The notes under the pieces: generated by a model
What the model saw: the letters and a program-made list of their open reading frames with translations, nothing else
What the model was told of the DNA's origin: nothing
The model's database searches: none
Shown: positions 8,368 to 15,942 of the stretch, piece after piece
How positions within the stretch are numbered: position 1 is the first letter of the stretch
Layout: each line of letters starts with the position of its first letter
Program-made: the position numbers and the translations under genes
Assembly: GCA_012960475.1 (NCBI GenBank)
Contig: DUBE01000043.1
Location: 1-64,000 of the forward strand
Length of the DNA: 64,000 nucleotides
Direction: 5' to 3'
DNA from: Planctomycetota bacterium
Lineage (GTDB): Bacteria; Planctomycetota; UBA1135; GCA-002686595

Positions 8368-8805
8368 ATGATTCGATCGATCCTGTGCAGTGTGCTTGCC
8401 CTGAGCGGTGCCACAACGGAGCTCTGGGTTCCGGAGGTGTCGACACTTCTGGTCCAAGACGACGATCCCATCGAAGTCAACATCGACTGGCTCACGAGCG
8501 TCGACTACAGACCGGGGATGAAGCTGCCGGACGAGATCCTGGCTTTGGATGGCAAGCAGGTTCAACTTGTGGGCTACATGGCAATCGGGACTTTGGAAGG
8601 GGATGAGTCCTTTGAGTTCGTACCGGAGTCCTGCGAATGTGGACGCTCAAAAGTACAGCACTTCATCGATGTGACCCTGACAGATGATGTGGCGACTTTC
8701 ACGCCGGGACGCATCACGCTGGTGGGCAAGTTCAGCGTAGGCGAGGTCAAGGAAGACGGCTTCGTTACCAGCCTCTATCGGCTTGAGGTCGAGCGGCTCC
8801 CGTGA
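8368..8805 (+). CDS. Secreted DUF3299-like protein
   Basis: A 145-aa protein with a short signal peptide. The core reads LPDEILALDGKQVQLVGYMA, then FEFVPESCECG and FIDVTL, which follows the DUF3299 pattern (LP..I..LdG+.V.i.GyM.p ... C ... v.V). The CEC replaces the more usual CC pair. DUF3299 proteins are periplasmic and in Vibrio one accompanies a zinc-uptake ABC system. A second, better conserved DUF3299 lipoprotein lies nearby at 11970-12608. The stop overlaps the GTG start of the next gene by 4 bp (GTGA), so the two are translationally coupled. Metal binding is inferred, not shown. Confidence 0.68.
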   Translation: MIRSILCSVLALSGATTELWVPEVSTLLVQDDDPIEVNIDWLTSVDYRPGMKLPDEILALDGKQVQLVGYMAIGTLEGDESFEFVPESCECGRSKVQHFIDVTLTDDVATFTPGRITLVGKFSVGEVKEDGFVTSLYRLEVERLP

Positions 8806-10058
8806 GGGGTCTTGTGGGTGATCTGCTGCGGCTCTCGTTGACCTTGACTCTGGTGGGAATCATCGGATCCGGGCTCTCGGCTCAGGACAAGGACGCGGAC
8901 AAGGAAATCGAGCGTCTGTTCACTGCCGCGCTCAATGGGCGCGTAGTGATTCGGCCCCAGGCGGCGAATCGTCTGGTGGCTTTGGGGCAGGCGGGAGAAG
9001 CGCGGATCCTGAAAGAGCTGGGTGAAGATGGCTTGGGACTCGCTGCCATGGGACCTGCGATCATTGAGGCGATCGGACTCTGTCGATCAAGCGAGTTGCG
9101 CGAAGCTCTTTGGCCGGCTCTGTCGAATGGGGACTTTCCCTGGCGTCCCAGTGTGGCACGAGCACTTGCCGAGCAGCCCCGGGACACGGAGACAGCGGCA
9201 TTTCAACTGCATCTGGACGATCCCCTGGCAGAGGTGCGCGCGGCCATGACACGGGGCTTCGGCCAGGCCGAGGGTTCCCTTGAAGTCCTTGAAGAAAACT
9301 TGCTCGACGGGGACGACCGGGTGCGGCAGGCCGCGGCTCTTGCACTCTTGGACCGTGGACAAAAGGATGTGCTTTGGTATCTGCTGGAAGAGCTGAAGCG
9401 AGAGGACAAGTACTTTGAGCGGCCCACGGGAACCTCGGCACGCATCACTGTCTCCCGTGCCTTGAGCAAACGCGGCCTGGATCTGAACGGGTACGACAGC
9501 AGGAAGGAGCCAACCACACCATCCAACGCAAAAGCTATCGAACAACTGGAGGAGTCATTGAAGGGAGAACCTCCCCCCATGACCTCCTGGCAGACCGCGG
9601 GCGGCCCAATTTCGCTGGAGTGCATTGGACTTGAGCTGCGCTCCTGTCGCGCGGGAGAGTTCTTCCTGCGTTGGACCGATGACGACCGTCTGCTGGTGGG
9701 ACAGGGCAATCCGGCGGTGGTGAGGCTTCCACCGGGAACGACCAGGAAACTGGTCAGAGGTCTGGCCGCAAGCTATGACGGCCTTGAGGGCAAGCGGTTC
9801 TTCGGAGCCCCTGGCTGCGACCTGGAACAGGTGCTTCTGAGGCGCACCCCCTCATCCCACAGCGAAGCCCTGGTGATCGCCAAGGGCCCGGCCCTTGTGC
9901 CTGATCTGCGACCCACGCCCCTGACCGAGGGCTATGCGCCCCTGATCGCGACGCTGCCCGATGGAGAATCCACTGACCCGCGCCTCCAGCACCTGCTACG
10001 TCGCGTGCGGACAGCTCTGGCGGTGCTGGGCGGAAGTGTGGCGGACCTCCGGCGCTAG
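8802..10058 (+). CDS. Secreted HEAT-repeat protein
   Basis: A 418-aa protein with an N-terminal signal sequence (SLTLTLVGIIGSGLSA). Residues about 30-235 contain repeated helical pairs rich in A, L and R, with units such as PLAEVRAAMTRGFGQAEGS and DRVRQAAALALLDRG typical of HEAT/PBS-lyase repeats. The C-terminal half (about 260-418) is a mixed alpha/beta region without a recognised family. It starts with GTG overlapping the stop of the DUF3299-like gene, and is followed 21 bp later by the toroid protein, so it is the middle gene of a three-gene envelope operon. Probably a protein-binding scaffold. Confidence 0.7.
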   Translation: MRGLVGDLLRLSLTLTLVGIIGSGLSAQDKDADKEIERLFTAALNGRVVIRPQAANRLVALGQAGEARILKELGEDGLGLAAMGPAIIEAIGLCRSSELREALWPALSNGDFPWRPSVARALAEQPRDTETAAFQLHLDDPLAEVRAAMTRGFGQAEGSLEVLEENLLDGDDRVRQAAALALLDRGQKDVLWYLLEELKREDKYFERPTGTSARITVSRALSKRGLDLNGYDSRKEPTTPSNAKAIEQLEESLKGEPPPMTSWQTAGGPISLECIGLELRSCRAGEFFLRWTDDDRLLVGQGNPAVVRLPPGTTRKLVRGLAASYDGLEGKRFFGAPGCDLEQVLLRRTPSSHSEALVIAKGPALVPDLRPTPLTEGYAPLIATLPDGESTDPRLQHLLRRVRTALAVLGGSVADLRR

Positions 10059-10088
10059 GCTTGGAGCCCAAAGAGTAGGATGCTCCCC

Positions 10089-11936
10089 ATGCGAAAGCTC
10101 TTTGTATTGGTCTTGTTGGTCGCTCTGTCTTGCAGTCCGCTGTTTTCTCTTCCCGCACAGAACTCCGGCAAGCGCATTCGACTCAAGCCGAGTCCTGCGG
10201 CGGCGCGCTGTGGAAGCGCGCTCCAATGGGAGACCGATTTGGACGCTGCCCTTGTCCGGGCTGAAGCTGAGAAGCTCCCGGTCTTTTGGTACCTGCCCAC
10301 CGTGCGCGGTTCGTTCATGGACCGCAAGGCGGAGATCGACTATGTACAACTGGCGGGGCCTTTTTCCTGGCCACGCACGATTGCATTGATCCAAGACAAC
10401 TTCGTGCCCCTGCGATTGGTGCCGAGCAGAGACTTATGCAAGCGCTTTGATGTAGAGCGCTACACGTTTGTTGAGCCAGGGTTCTTGATCTTGGATGCGG
10501 AAGGCAAGGAGCTGTTTCGAGAGAGCGAAATCACCACCCTGCACCCGGGCTGGTACGCGAGTCGTCTACGCAGCATGGCAGGATTGAAGCCGGGACGCAC
10601 GGATGGCCTGCCCACCATGATGAACCCGGATATGGGACAGAAGTTCCTGTATGGTTTTCCGGGTATTGCTTCAAACGAAGGATTCCGCGAAGCCTTCGCA
10701 AAGCTCTCGGCCAATGAGCAGGCAGAAGCCCTGCACCTCCGTGCTGCAGGAGCCTTTTGGGCGGCTGACGAGGACCTGGCCCGAACCCTATGGACCGAAC
10801 TGCGGGACGGTTTCCCGGATCACCCTCTGGCCGCCAAGGCCGCCATGGAAATCGAAAGTCATGGGGGCATTGTTCGGGGTCAGGAGGTCTATGGCGAGCT
10901 GGATGCGGCTGCGACCAAACCCTCCGGGCACGGCACCCGCGTCGATGAGGGTGCCTATACAGAAGAGCAACTCTGGCAGCGAGGCGTGGACTATCTCTTG
11001 AGCATGCAACGCATGGACGGGGGCTGGAAGGACAGCATCTATGATTTTGGTGGTACAGACGGACTGCCCAATGTCCAGGTGGCGGTCAGCGCGATCTGCG
11101 CGCGAGCCCTACTGGAACGGGCAACAGTCAAGAAAAACGATCCGCGCCTGGAAGCAGCACTGATCAGAGCCCTGCATTACCTGCTCGACGAAAGCAACCT
11201 GAACACCAACGACACTGATGAGTTGATCTGGGCCTACACCTACCGCGCCCAGACCCTCGCCCGCTGGCTGGACCTTCGGCCCCAGGATGCAGAAAGGCTG
11301 CGCCCATCCCTGCAGCTGATTGGCGAGCGCCTGCTTGAGATCCAACGCGATGACGGCAGCTGGTCCCACGAGTACTCAAACCCCTTTGTCACCGCCGAAG
11401 GATTGATCGCACTGGACTGCATCAGAGATCGTCACATCGAGGTAGCGGGCCTTGAGAGAGCAGCACACAGGGGAGTCAGCGCTCTCTTGCGTTGCCGCAC
11501 GGATGAAGGTGCCTATACCTATGGCAATGTACGCGCAGGGCGCAAGGCCCGGGCTTCCATCGAAGGAGGAGTAGGGCGCATTCCTCTTGGAGAGTTGGCT
11601 TTGAACCTGTGGGATGCAAAGGAGGCCCGATCCTTGGAAGAGGCGGTGGCGGCCTCTTTGAAACACGAGAAACACTTACTGCAGGCCCAAAAGTACGACG
11701 ACCACACGCGCGCTTTCGCCTATGGCGGGTTCTTCTTCTGGTACGACCTGCACGCACGCACGGAAGCCATGCTGGCCGCCAACAAGCGGCGTATGAAGGT
11801 GGTTCTTGGGGTCCAAAGGGAACAGATTATTCGATTGGCCGAGATCGACGGGGCCTTCATCGACTCCCACGAAATCGGGCGCTGCTACGGCACCGGCATG
11901 GCCCTCTGGTGCCTGGCCCTTTGCAGCGAGAAGTAA
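10089..11936 (+). CDS. Secreted thioredoxin-like / alpha-alpha toroid (prenyltransferase-squalene oxidase repeat) protein
   Basis: About 615 aa, exported (signal peptide LFVLVLLVALSCSPLFS). Residues about 45-150 look like a thioredoxin-fold domain (DLDAALVRAEAEKLPVFWYL ... VEPGFLILDAEGKEL), but without a CxxC pair. Residues about 280-615 carry repeated motifs such as YLLSMQRMDGGWKDS, LLEIQRDDGSWSHEY and LLRCRTDEGAYTYG, the QW-like repeats of squalene-cyclase/prenyltransferase toroids. No DxDD or DCTAE catalytic motif is evident, so enzymatic cyclase activity is unlikely. ATG 10089 is preferred over 10080 because AGGA lies 8 nt upstream. Last gene of the operon starting at 8368. Confidence 0.72.
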   Translation: MRKLFVLVLLVALSCSPLFSLPAQNSGKRIRLKPSPAAARCGSALQWETDLDAALVRAEAEKLPVFWYLPTVRGSFMDRKAEIDYVQLAGPFSWPRTIALIQDNFVPLRLVPSRDLCKRFDVERYTFVEPGFLILDAEGKELFRESEITTLHPGWYASRLRSMAGLKPGRTDGLPTMMNPDMGQKFLYGFPGIASNEGFREAFAKLSANEQAEALHLRAAGAFWAADEDLARTLWTELRDGFPDHPLAAKAAMEIESHGGIVRGQEVYGELDAAATKPSGHGTRVDEGAYTEEQLWQRGVDYLLSMQRMDGGWKDSIYDFGGTDGLPNVQVAVSAICARALLERATVKKNDPRLEAALIRALHYLLDESNLNTNDTDELIWAYTYRAQTLARWLDLRPQDAERLRPSLQLIGERLLEIQRDDGSWSHEYSNPFVTAEGLIALDCIRDRHIEVAGLERAAHRGVSALLRCRTDEGAYTYGNVRAGRKARASIEGGVGRIPLGELALNLWDAKEARSLEEAVAASLKHEKHLLQAQKYDDHTRAFAYGGFFFWYDLHARTEAMLAANKRRMKVVLGVQREQIIRLAEIDGAFIDSHEIGRCYGTGMALWCLALCSEK

Positions 11937-11969
11937 CCACCAAGAGCGCGCGATAGCGCCAGATTGGCT

Positions 11970-12608
11970 CTATTCACTGAGTTCGATACTGGTGGCCTGC
12001 ATGGTGTAGCAACCAGCGGCATAGCCCGTACCATCATCGAGCCCTTCGATGTGAATGATGCCGCGCACAAGGATCGGCAGTTGAACGAAATACTCCGCGC
12101 CCTCTCCATTCATCTTCACATCTATCCATGCGTCGGGTTCCGGAGCGCCACCAAAGCAACAAGCCAGCATGTCGCCCACCAGCATGAAGTTGAGCACGCG
12201 CTCGCCTTCCCATTCGAGCGGAATCATGAAGCCTTCGATAATCACTTCCTGACCGTCAAGTTCCGCTATGTACGTCGGAAAGGCCTTCTCTTCCTCGCTG
12301 TAGGACTCTGGGTAGAGCAGGGCGTCCACAAGATCGTCGACTCTCTCGTCGGGAAGACGCAGATCGTTCCAGGTCACCAACGGCAGGCCGGTTTCCTTGT
12401 CGACGCGTTGTTTGGGCTTGCTGCTCTCGGCTTGAGTTGCGGCAGGGGAGAAACCCTCCCCTTCGACACCCGCTGAAATGCCATCAAGCGCCCCATCCAA
12501 CCGCCCCCCGGCGAAGGGCAGATCTTGGGGGCCCTGTTCCCCTTCTCCACCGCAAGCGGCGAGGATCAGGCAACAAAAAACCCCAGGTGCGTGCTTCACT
12601 GGTTCCAC
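11970..12608 (-). CDS. DUF3299 lipoprotein, Zrg-locus-like
   Basis: A 212-aa lipoprotein with lipobox LAAC (Cys19). After a low-complexity linker, the DUF3299 domain runs from about 90 to 210: AELDGQEVIIEGFMIPL, FMLVGDMLACCFGGAP and WIDVKM, with the characteristic vicinal CC pair. It starts with GTG in a TAGTG overlap with the stop of the His-rich lipoprotein gene, which indicates translational coupling. It is the last gene of the leftward ABC set (ATPase, permease, His-rich protein, DUF3299), the same combination of families I know from the Vibrio ZrgABCDE zinc system. Role inferred: periplasmic accessory in metal uptake. Confidence 0.78.
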   Translation of the reverse strand: MEPVKHAPGVFCCLILAACGGEGEQGPQDLPFAGGRLDGALDGISAGVEGEGFSPAATQAESSKPKQRVDKETGLPLVTWNDLRLPDERVDDLVDALLYPESYSEEEKAFPTYIAELDGQEVIIEGFMIPLEWEGERVLNFMLVGDMLACCFGGAPEPDAWIDVKMNGEGAEYFVQLPILVRGIIHIEGLDDGTGYAAGCYTMQATSIELSE

Positions 12609-13090
12609 TATTCAGGCACAGGGCACTCGATGCCCACATCAGTCAATGTACTGCCCAGCAGAGAAACCTGGGCCAGCTTGCCGGACAAGCTTTCACGGCC
12701 CTTCAAGCGTTCATCAACGAGGCCAAACTCCGAGGTGTCCCCCACGGATTCACCCGTAAGACCACTGGCCCGCGCAGCCAGCTCAAAGATCTCGTCCTTA
12801 CAAACAAGAGTCATGGAGGCCAGATCGGATCGCAGGGATTTTTCCGCGCAGCTATCGAACAGGAAGAGGGTCAGTTCCCCCTGTTCCCCGTCCAAGACCA
12901 CCTCGATGATTGCAGTCCCATCGGCAATGGGAACCAGCGCCCCCCCGTGGGGCGCCACATGTTCATGGCCGACTTCCCCATGGGCCGCCTCGCCAGTCCC
13001 GTGATCGTGATCATGATCGTGGGCGTCACCGCCGCAGGATCCCAACAAAAAGTAAAGGGGCAGACTCAGGACAAGATCGATTCGTTGCAT
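12608..13090 (-). CDS. His-rich putative zinc-binding lipoprotein (ZrgA-like)
   Basis: A 160-aa lipoprotein (lipobox LGSC, Cys19) followed at once by a His/Asp-rich stretch DAHDHDHDHGTGEAAHGEVGH and then HVAPHGG. Such His tracts are typical of zinc-binding periplasmic proteins. The remainder is beta-rich (IIEVVLDGEQGELTLFLFD ...), as in proteins that present cation sites. Two bp separate it from the permease stop and it overlaps the DUF3299 gene. Function as the metal-capture component of the ABC system is inferred from composition and context; the alternative is a generic metal chaperone. Confidence 0.7.
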   Translation of the reverse strand: MQRIDLVLSLPLYFLLGSCGGDAHDHDHDHGTGEAAHGEVGHEHVAPHGGALVPIADGTAIIEVVLDGEQGELTLFLFDSCAEKSLRSDLASMTLVCKDEIFELAARASGLTGESVGDTSEFGLVDERLKGRESLSGKLAQVSLLGSTLTDVGIECPVPE

Positions 13091-13092
13091 CT

Positions 13093-14358
13093 CTATAGAC
13101 TTCCGGAAAGGGTGCTGGCCACATCCGTGGCATAAGCCTTGCGAGCAGGCAGGATGCCCGCAATCGCGCCCACCACCAACATGGCGATAGGGGTTAGTAC
13201 CAACGCAGAGTGCCATTCAAAGGTATCGAGCACAACGCCTGTACGCTCGCGAATGATCGACGCGGCCACGACCATGATCGCGCCGTAGACCAAATATCCA
13301 AGCAACGACCCCAATACCGAAATCGTCATGGCCTCCAACACGATGGCCGAGAATACCGTACGCCTCCTGGCACCGAGGGCACGCAGGATCGCGAACTCAC
13401 GCCGCCGCTCGTTCATGGTGTTGTAGATACTGGAGAGCAAGCCGCCGCCCGCCACAACCACCACCAGATAGGCCACCAATTCCAGAATGCGGTTGACCCA
13501 ACCGAGGCGCTCGAACAACTGAGCCACCACATTGGCGATGGGCCAGGCCAATGTTGCCACCTTGCCCTGGCGATTGATCCGGTTCTCCATTCGTAGCCCG
13601 TGGATTTGCGCCTTGAACTTGAGCATGACCGCGGAGACCTCCTTGTGCTCGTCAGGGATGGTGGCCCCGGCTTCAGCTTCAAAGTTCTCACCCGTACCGC
13701 GCAGAATGTGACCACCCATGCGAAAGATGCCCTCGATGGGAATCCAGATCACCCGGTCCGATGGAGAGTTGGTGGGCTCGAGCACGCCACTGACCACGTA
13801 GCGCTCATCATGCTGCACAGCAGAGAACTCCAACACCCCATGGGAGGGCTGAAAAGTATCGCCCCGTTTCAGGCCGCTGATGCGCGCCGCTTCAGAACCA
13901 ACCACGGCCTGGCGCAGGGTCTCATCAAAGGGTTCGCCATGGCCGACAAACTCGAACTTCTGGCCCTTGACGTACTCGAACTTGGTGAAGATCTCACTCG
14001 TCGTTCCCACGATTCGCAGGCCGCGGTAGTTGTCGCCTACCGCATAGGGAATCGCCAGTTCCACGGTGCTGTCTTCGCTGACCTCTTTGTAAAGGGTCCA
14101 GGGAATGTTGCCCGGGGAAGTTTCCAGGTGAAACACGGTGTTCAGTACGAGCTGAGTCGCGCTGCCGCGCGCTCCCAGAACCGCATCAAAGCCAACAGGC
14201 CCCCCGGCAAAGGCCGCACGGGATTGGGCCGCCACCGCAAAGACCGCCATCACCAGCCCGCTGGCCAAGGCCGCAGACACCACGGTCACAGTAGTCGACA
14301 GCGCATGCTTGCGCAGAGAGCGACGCACGATCAACAGCAAGGCGCGCAAGCTCTTCAT
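13093..14358 (-). CDS. MacB/FtsX-type ABC transporter permease
   Basis: A 421-aa permease. One transmembrane helix near residues 18-42 is followed by a large extracytoplasmic domain (about 45-280) and three C-terminal helices (about 285-415) in the FtsX arrangement, with the typical MNERRREFAILRALGARRR coupling segment near 320-340. The start overlaps the upstream ATPase stop by 4 bp (ATGA), and the His-rich lipoprotein follows. This topology normally performs mechanotransmission or lipoprotein/substrate extraction rather than classical import. In this gene neighbourhood a role in zinc handling is inferred. Confidence 0.85.
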   Translation of the reverse strand: MKSLRALLLIVRRSLRKHALSTTVTVVSAALASGLVMAVFAVAAQSRAAFAGGPVGFDAVLGARGSATQLVLNTVFHLETSPGNIPWTLYKEVSEDSTVELAIPYAVGDNYRGLRIVGTTSEIFTKFEYVKGQKFEFVGHGEPFDETLRQAVVGSEAARISGLKRGDTFQPSHGVLEFSAVQHDERYVVSGVLEPTNSPSDRVIWIPIEGIFRMGGHILRGTGENFEAEAGATIPDEHKEVSAVMLKFKAQIHGLRMENRINRQGKVATLAWPIANVVAQLFERLGWVNRILELVAYLVVVVAGGGLLSSIYNTMNERRREFAILRALGARRRTVFSAIVLEAMTISVLGSLLGYLVYGAIMVVAASIIRERTGVVLDTFEWHSALVLTPIAMLVVGAIAGILPARKAYATDVASTLSGSL

Positions 14359-15035
14359 GGAGCCACCGCCTTGACGGTCCGATTGAGCACAGCAAAGTCC
14401 TCTTGCCGGTCGAAGGCAGCCAGCACAGTGGGATCATGGCTGACGAGCAACAGAGCCGCGCCCTGCTTACGGCACAGACTGCACAACAACTCCAGAGCTT
14501 CCTGCGCGTGAGTCGAATCCAAGTTTCCCGTGGGCTCATCTGCCAACACCATGCGCGGACGCCCAGCCAGGGCCCGAGCGAGGGCCACGCGCTGCTGCTG
14601 CCCAACGGACAACTGGTGCGGCCGGTGCTGCAGACGGTGCCCGAGTCCCAGGGTCTCAAGCAGTTCCCTAGCCAGACCGGGATCTCCACCGGAACCGAAG
14701 GCTGCCCCCAGGGTCACATTCTCAAGGGCACTGTAGGCGCCCAGGAGGTGAAAGGACTGAAACACATAACCCAGCTCCCGGGCGCGATACTGATCGCGCC
14801 GGGACTCACTGAGATGGGTGATCTCATTCCCATCGAAGCAGACCCTACCGCTGTCCGCTGTCAGGATTCCGGCCACGATGTGCAGGAAAGTGGTCTTGCC
14901 AGAGCCGCTGGAGCCCTTGATCGCCACCTGTTCGCCCGAGGCAAGTGCAAAGCGGTCGATGGACAGGACCCGCTGCACCTCACCCTCGGGAGAGATATAG
15001 TCCTTGACCAGGTTTTCCACTTGCAGAAGTTCCAT
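14355..15035 (-). CDS. ABC transporter ATP-binding protein (MacB/LolD type)
   Basis: A 226-aa ATPase. Walker [10 protein letters not shown] is at residues 41-49, the Q-loop at [16 protein letters not shown], the signature as LSVGQQQR (canonical is LSGGQ), Walker B as [10 protein letters not shown], and the switch His in VSHDP. ATG 15035 is used; an upstream in-frame extension to 15077 is not conserved. It forms the motor for the overlapping FtsX-type permease and is the first gene of the four-gene leftward set. The V in the signature position is unusual but tolerated in this subfamily. Confidence 0.88.
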   Translation of the reverse strand: MELLQVENLVKDYISPEGEVQRVLSIDRFALASGEQVAIKGSSGSGKTTFLHIVAGILTADSGRVCFDGNEITHLSESRRDQYRARELGYVFQSFHLLGAYSALENVTLGAAFGSGGDPGLARELLETLGLGHRLQHRPHQLSVGQQQRVALARALAGRPRMVLADEPTGNLDSTHAQEALELLCSLCRKQGAALLLVSHDPTVLAAFDRQEDFAVLNRTVKAVAP

Positions 15036-15116
15036 CAGGGCAAGATACGGTGTCAGCGATCCCTCAGCAGGCTCCAATTGAAATTGTGATGCACAAAGTG
15101 CCCCGCCGTGGGAGAA

Positions 15117-15932
15117 CTACAGGTGCGGCCCAGGATCCTCGACCGAGTACTTGGACAGCTCTTTGGTCAGATAATCAAAGGTTTCGTCCACCGAGTCCGT
15201 GACCAGGAACAAGTCCAAGTCACTGGCACTGATAGTGCCGAACTCCACAAGGGCCTCGAAGTTGATCACCTTGTTCCAGAACTCCTTGCCGAAGAGCACA
15301 ATGGGCATGCGTTTCTTGATCTTGCCGGTCTGCACGAGAGTCAGGATCTCCATGAACTCATCCAGGGTTCCGAAGCCACCAGGCATGACCACCACTGCTT
15401 TCGCCAGGTAGCTGAACCAGAACTTGCGCATGAAGAAGTAATGAAACTCAATTGACAGTCGACGGGTGATGTAGGGGTTGTCGTGCTGCTCGAAGGGCAA
15501 GGAGATGTTCAGCCCGATATTTTCACCCTTGGCGTCCGAAGCTCCGCGGTTTGCGGCTTCCATGATGCCAGGCCCTCCGCCGGAACAAATCACAAAGCGT
15601 CGATCGGAGCCCTCAAGGTTCTTGGACCAGTGAGTCAGTCGCTCGGCCAGATCCCGCGTAGCCGCATAATACTTGGTATTGCGCAGCACGCGCTCAGCGG
15701 CCACCACATCCCCGCCTTCAGCCTTGGCCTCGGCCAGGTCCTTTTCCGCGTCCTCCTGGGAGCGCAAACGGGCGCTGCCAAAGATGATGATCGTGTCCTG
15801 GATCCCGAATTCGCGAAATCGGGATTCGGGCTCGATGTACTCGGATAAGATGCGCAGAGAACGAGCATCCGTGGAGCTCATGAACTCTTCATTATTGTAT
15901 GCCTTGACGGCTCTGTATCGGCTTTGACCCAT
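15117..15932 (-). CDS. LOG-family protein (lysine decarboxylase-like fold)
   Basis: A 271-aa Rossmann-like protein of the LOG/TIGR00730 group. SGGGPGIMEAANRGA is at residues 117-131 and the PGGxGTxxE signature appears as PGGFGTLDE at 184-192. Family members act as nucleoside 5'-monophosphate phosphoribohydrolases. The N-terminal AYNNEEF ... RILSEYIEP segment resembles a long-N-terminus subgroup, which supports a start at 15932 rather than the internal ATG at 15881. It is divergent from the copper ATPase, and the two candidate starts share the same CCATGG. The physiological substrate is not known. Confidence 0.85.
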   Translation of the reverse strand: MGQSRYRAVKAYNNEEFMSSTDARSLRILSEYIEPESRFREFGIQDTIIIFGSARLRSQEDAEKDLAEAKAEGGDVVAAERVLRNTKYYAATRDLAERLTHWSKNLEGSDRRFVICSGGGPGIMEAANRGASDAKGENIGLNISLPFEQHDNPYITRRLSIEFHYFFMRKFWFSYLAKAVVVMPGGFGTLDEFMEILTLVQTGKIKKRMPIVLFGKEFWNKVINFEALVEFGTISASDLDLFLVTDSVDETFDYLTKELSKYSVEDPGPHL

Positions 15933-15942
15933 GGGAGAGCAC

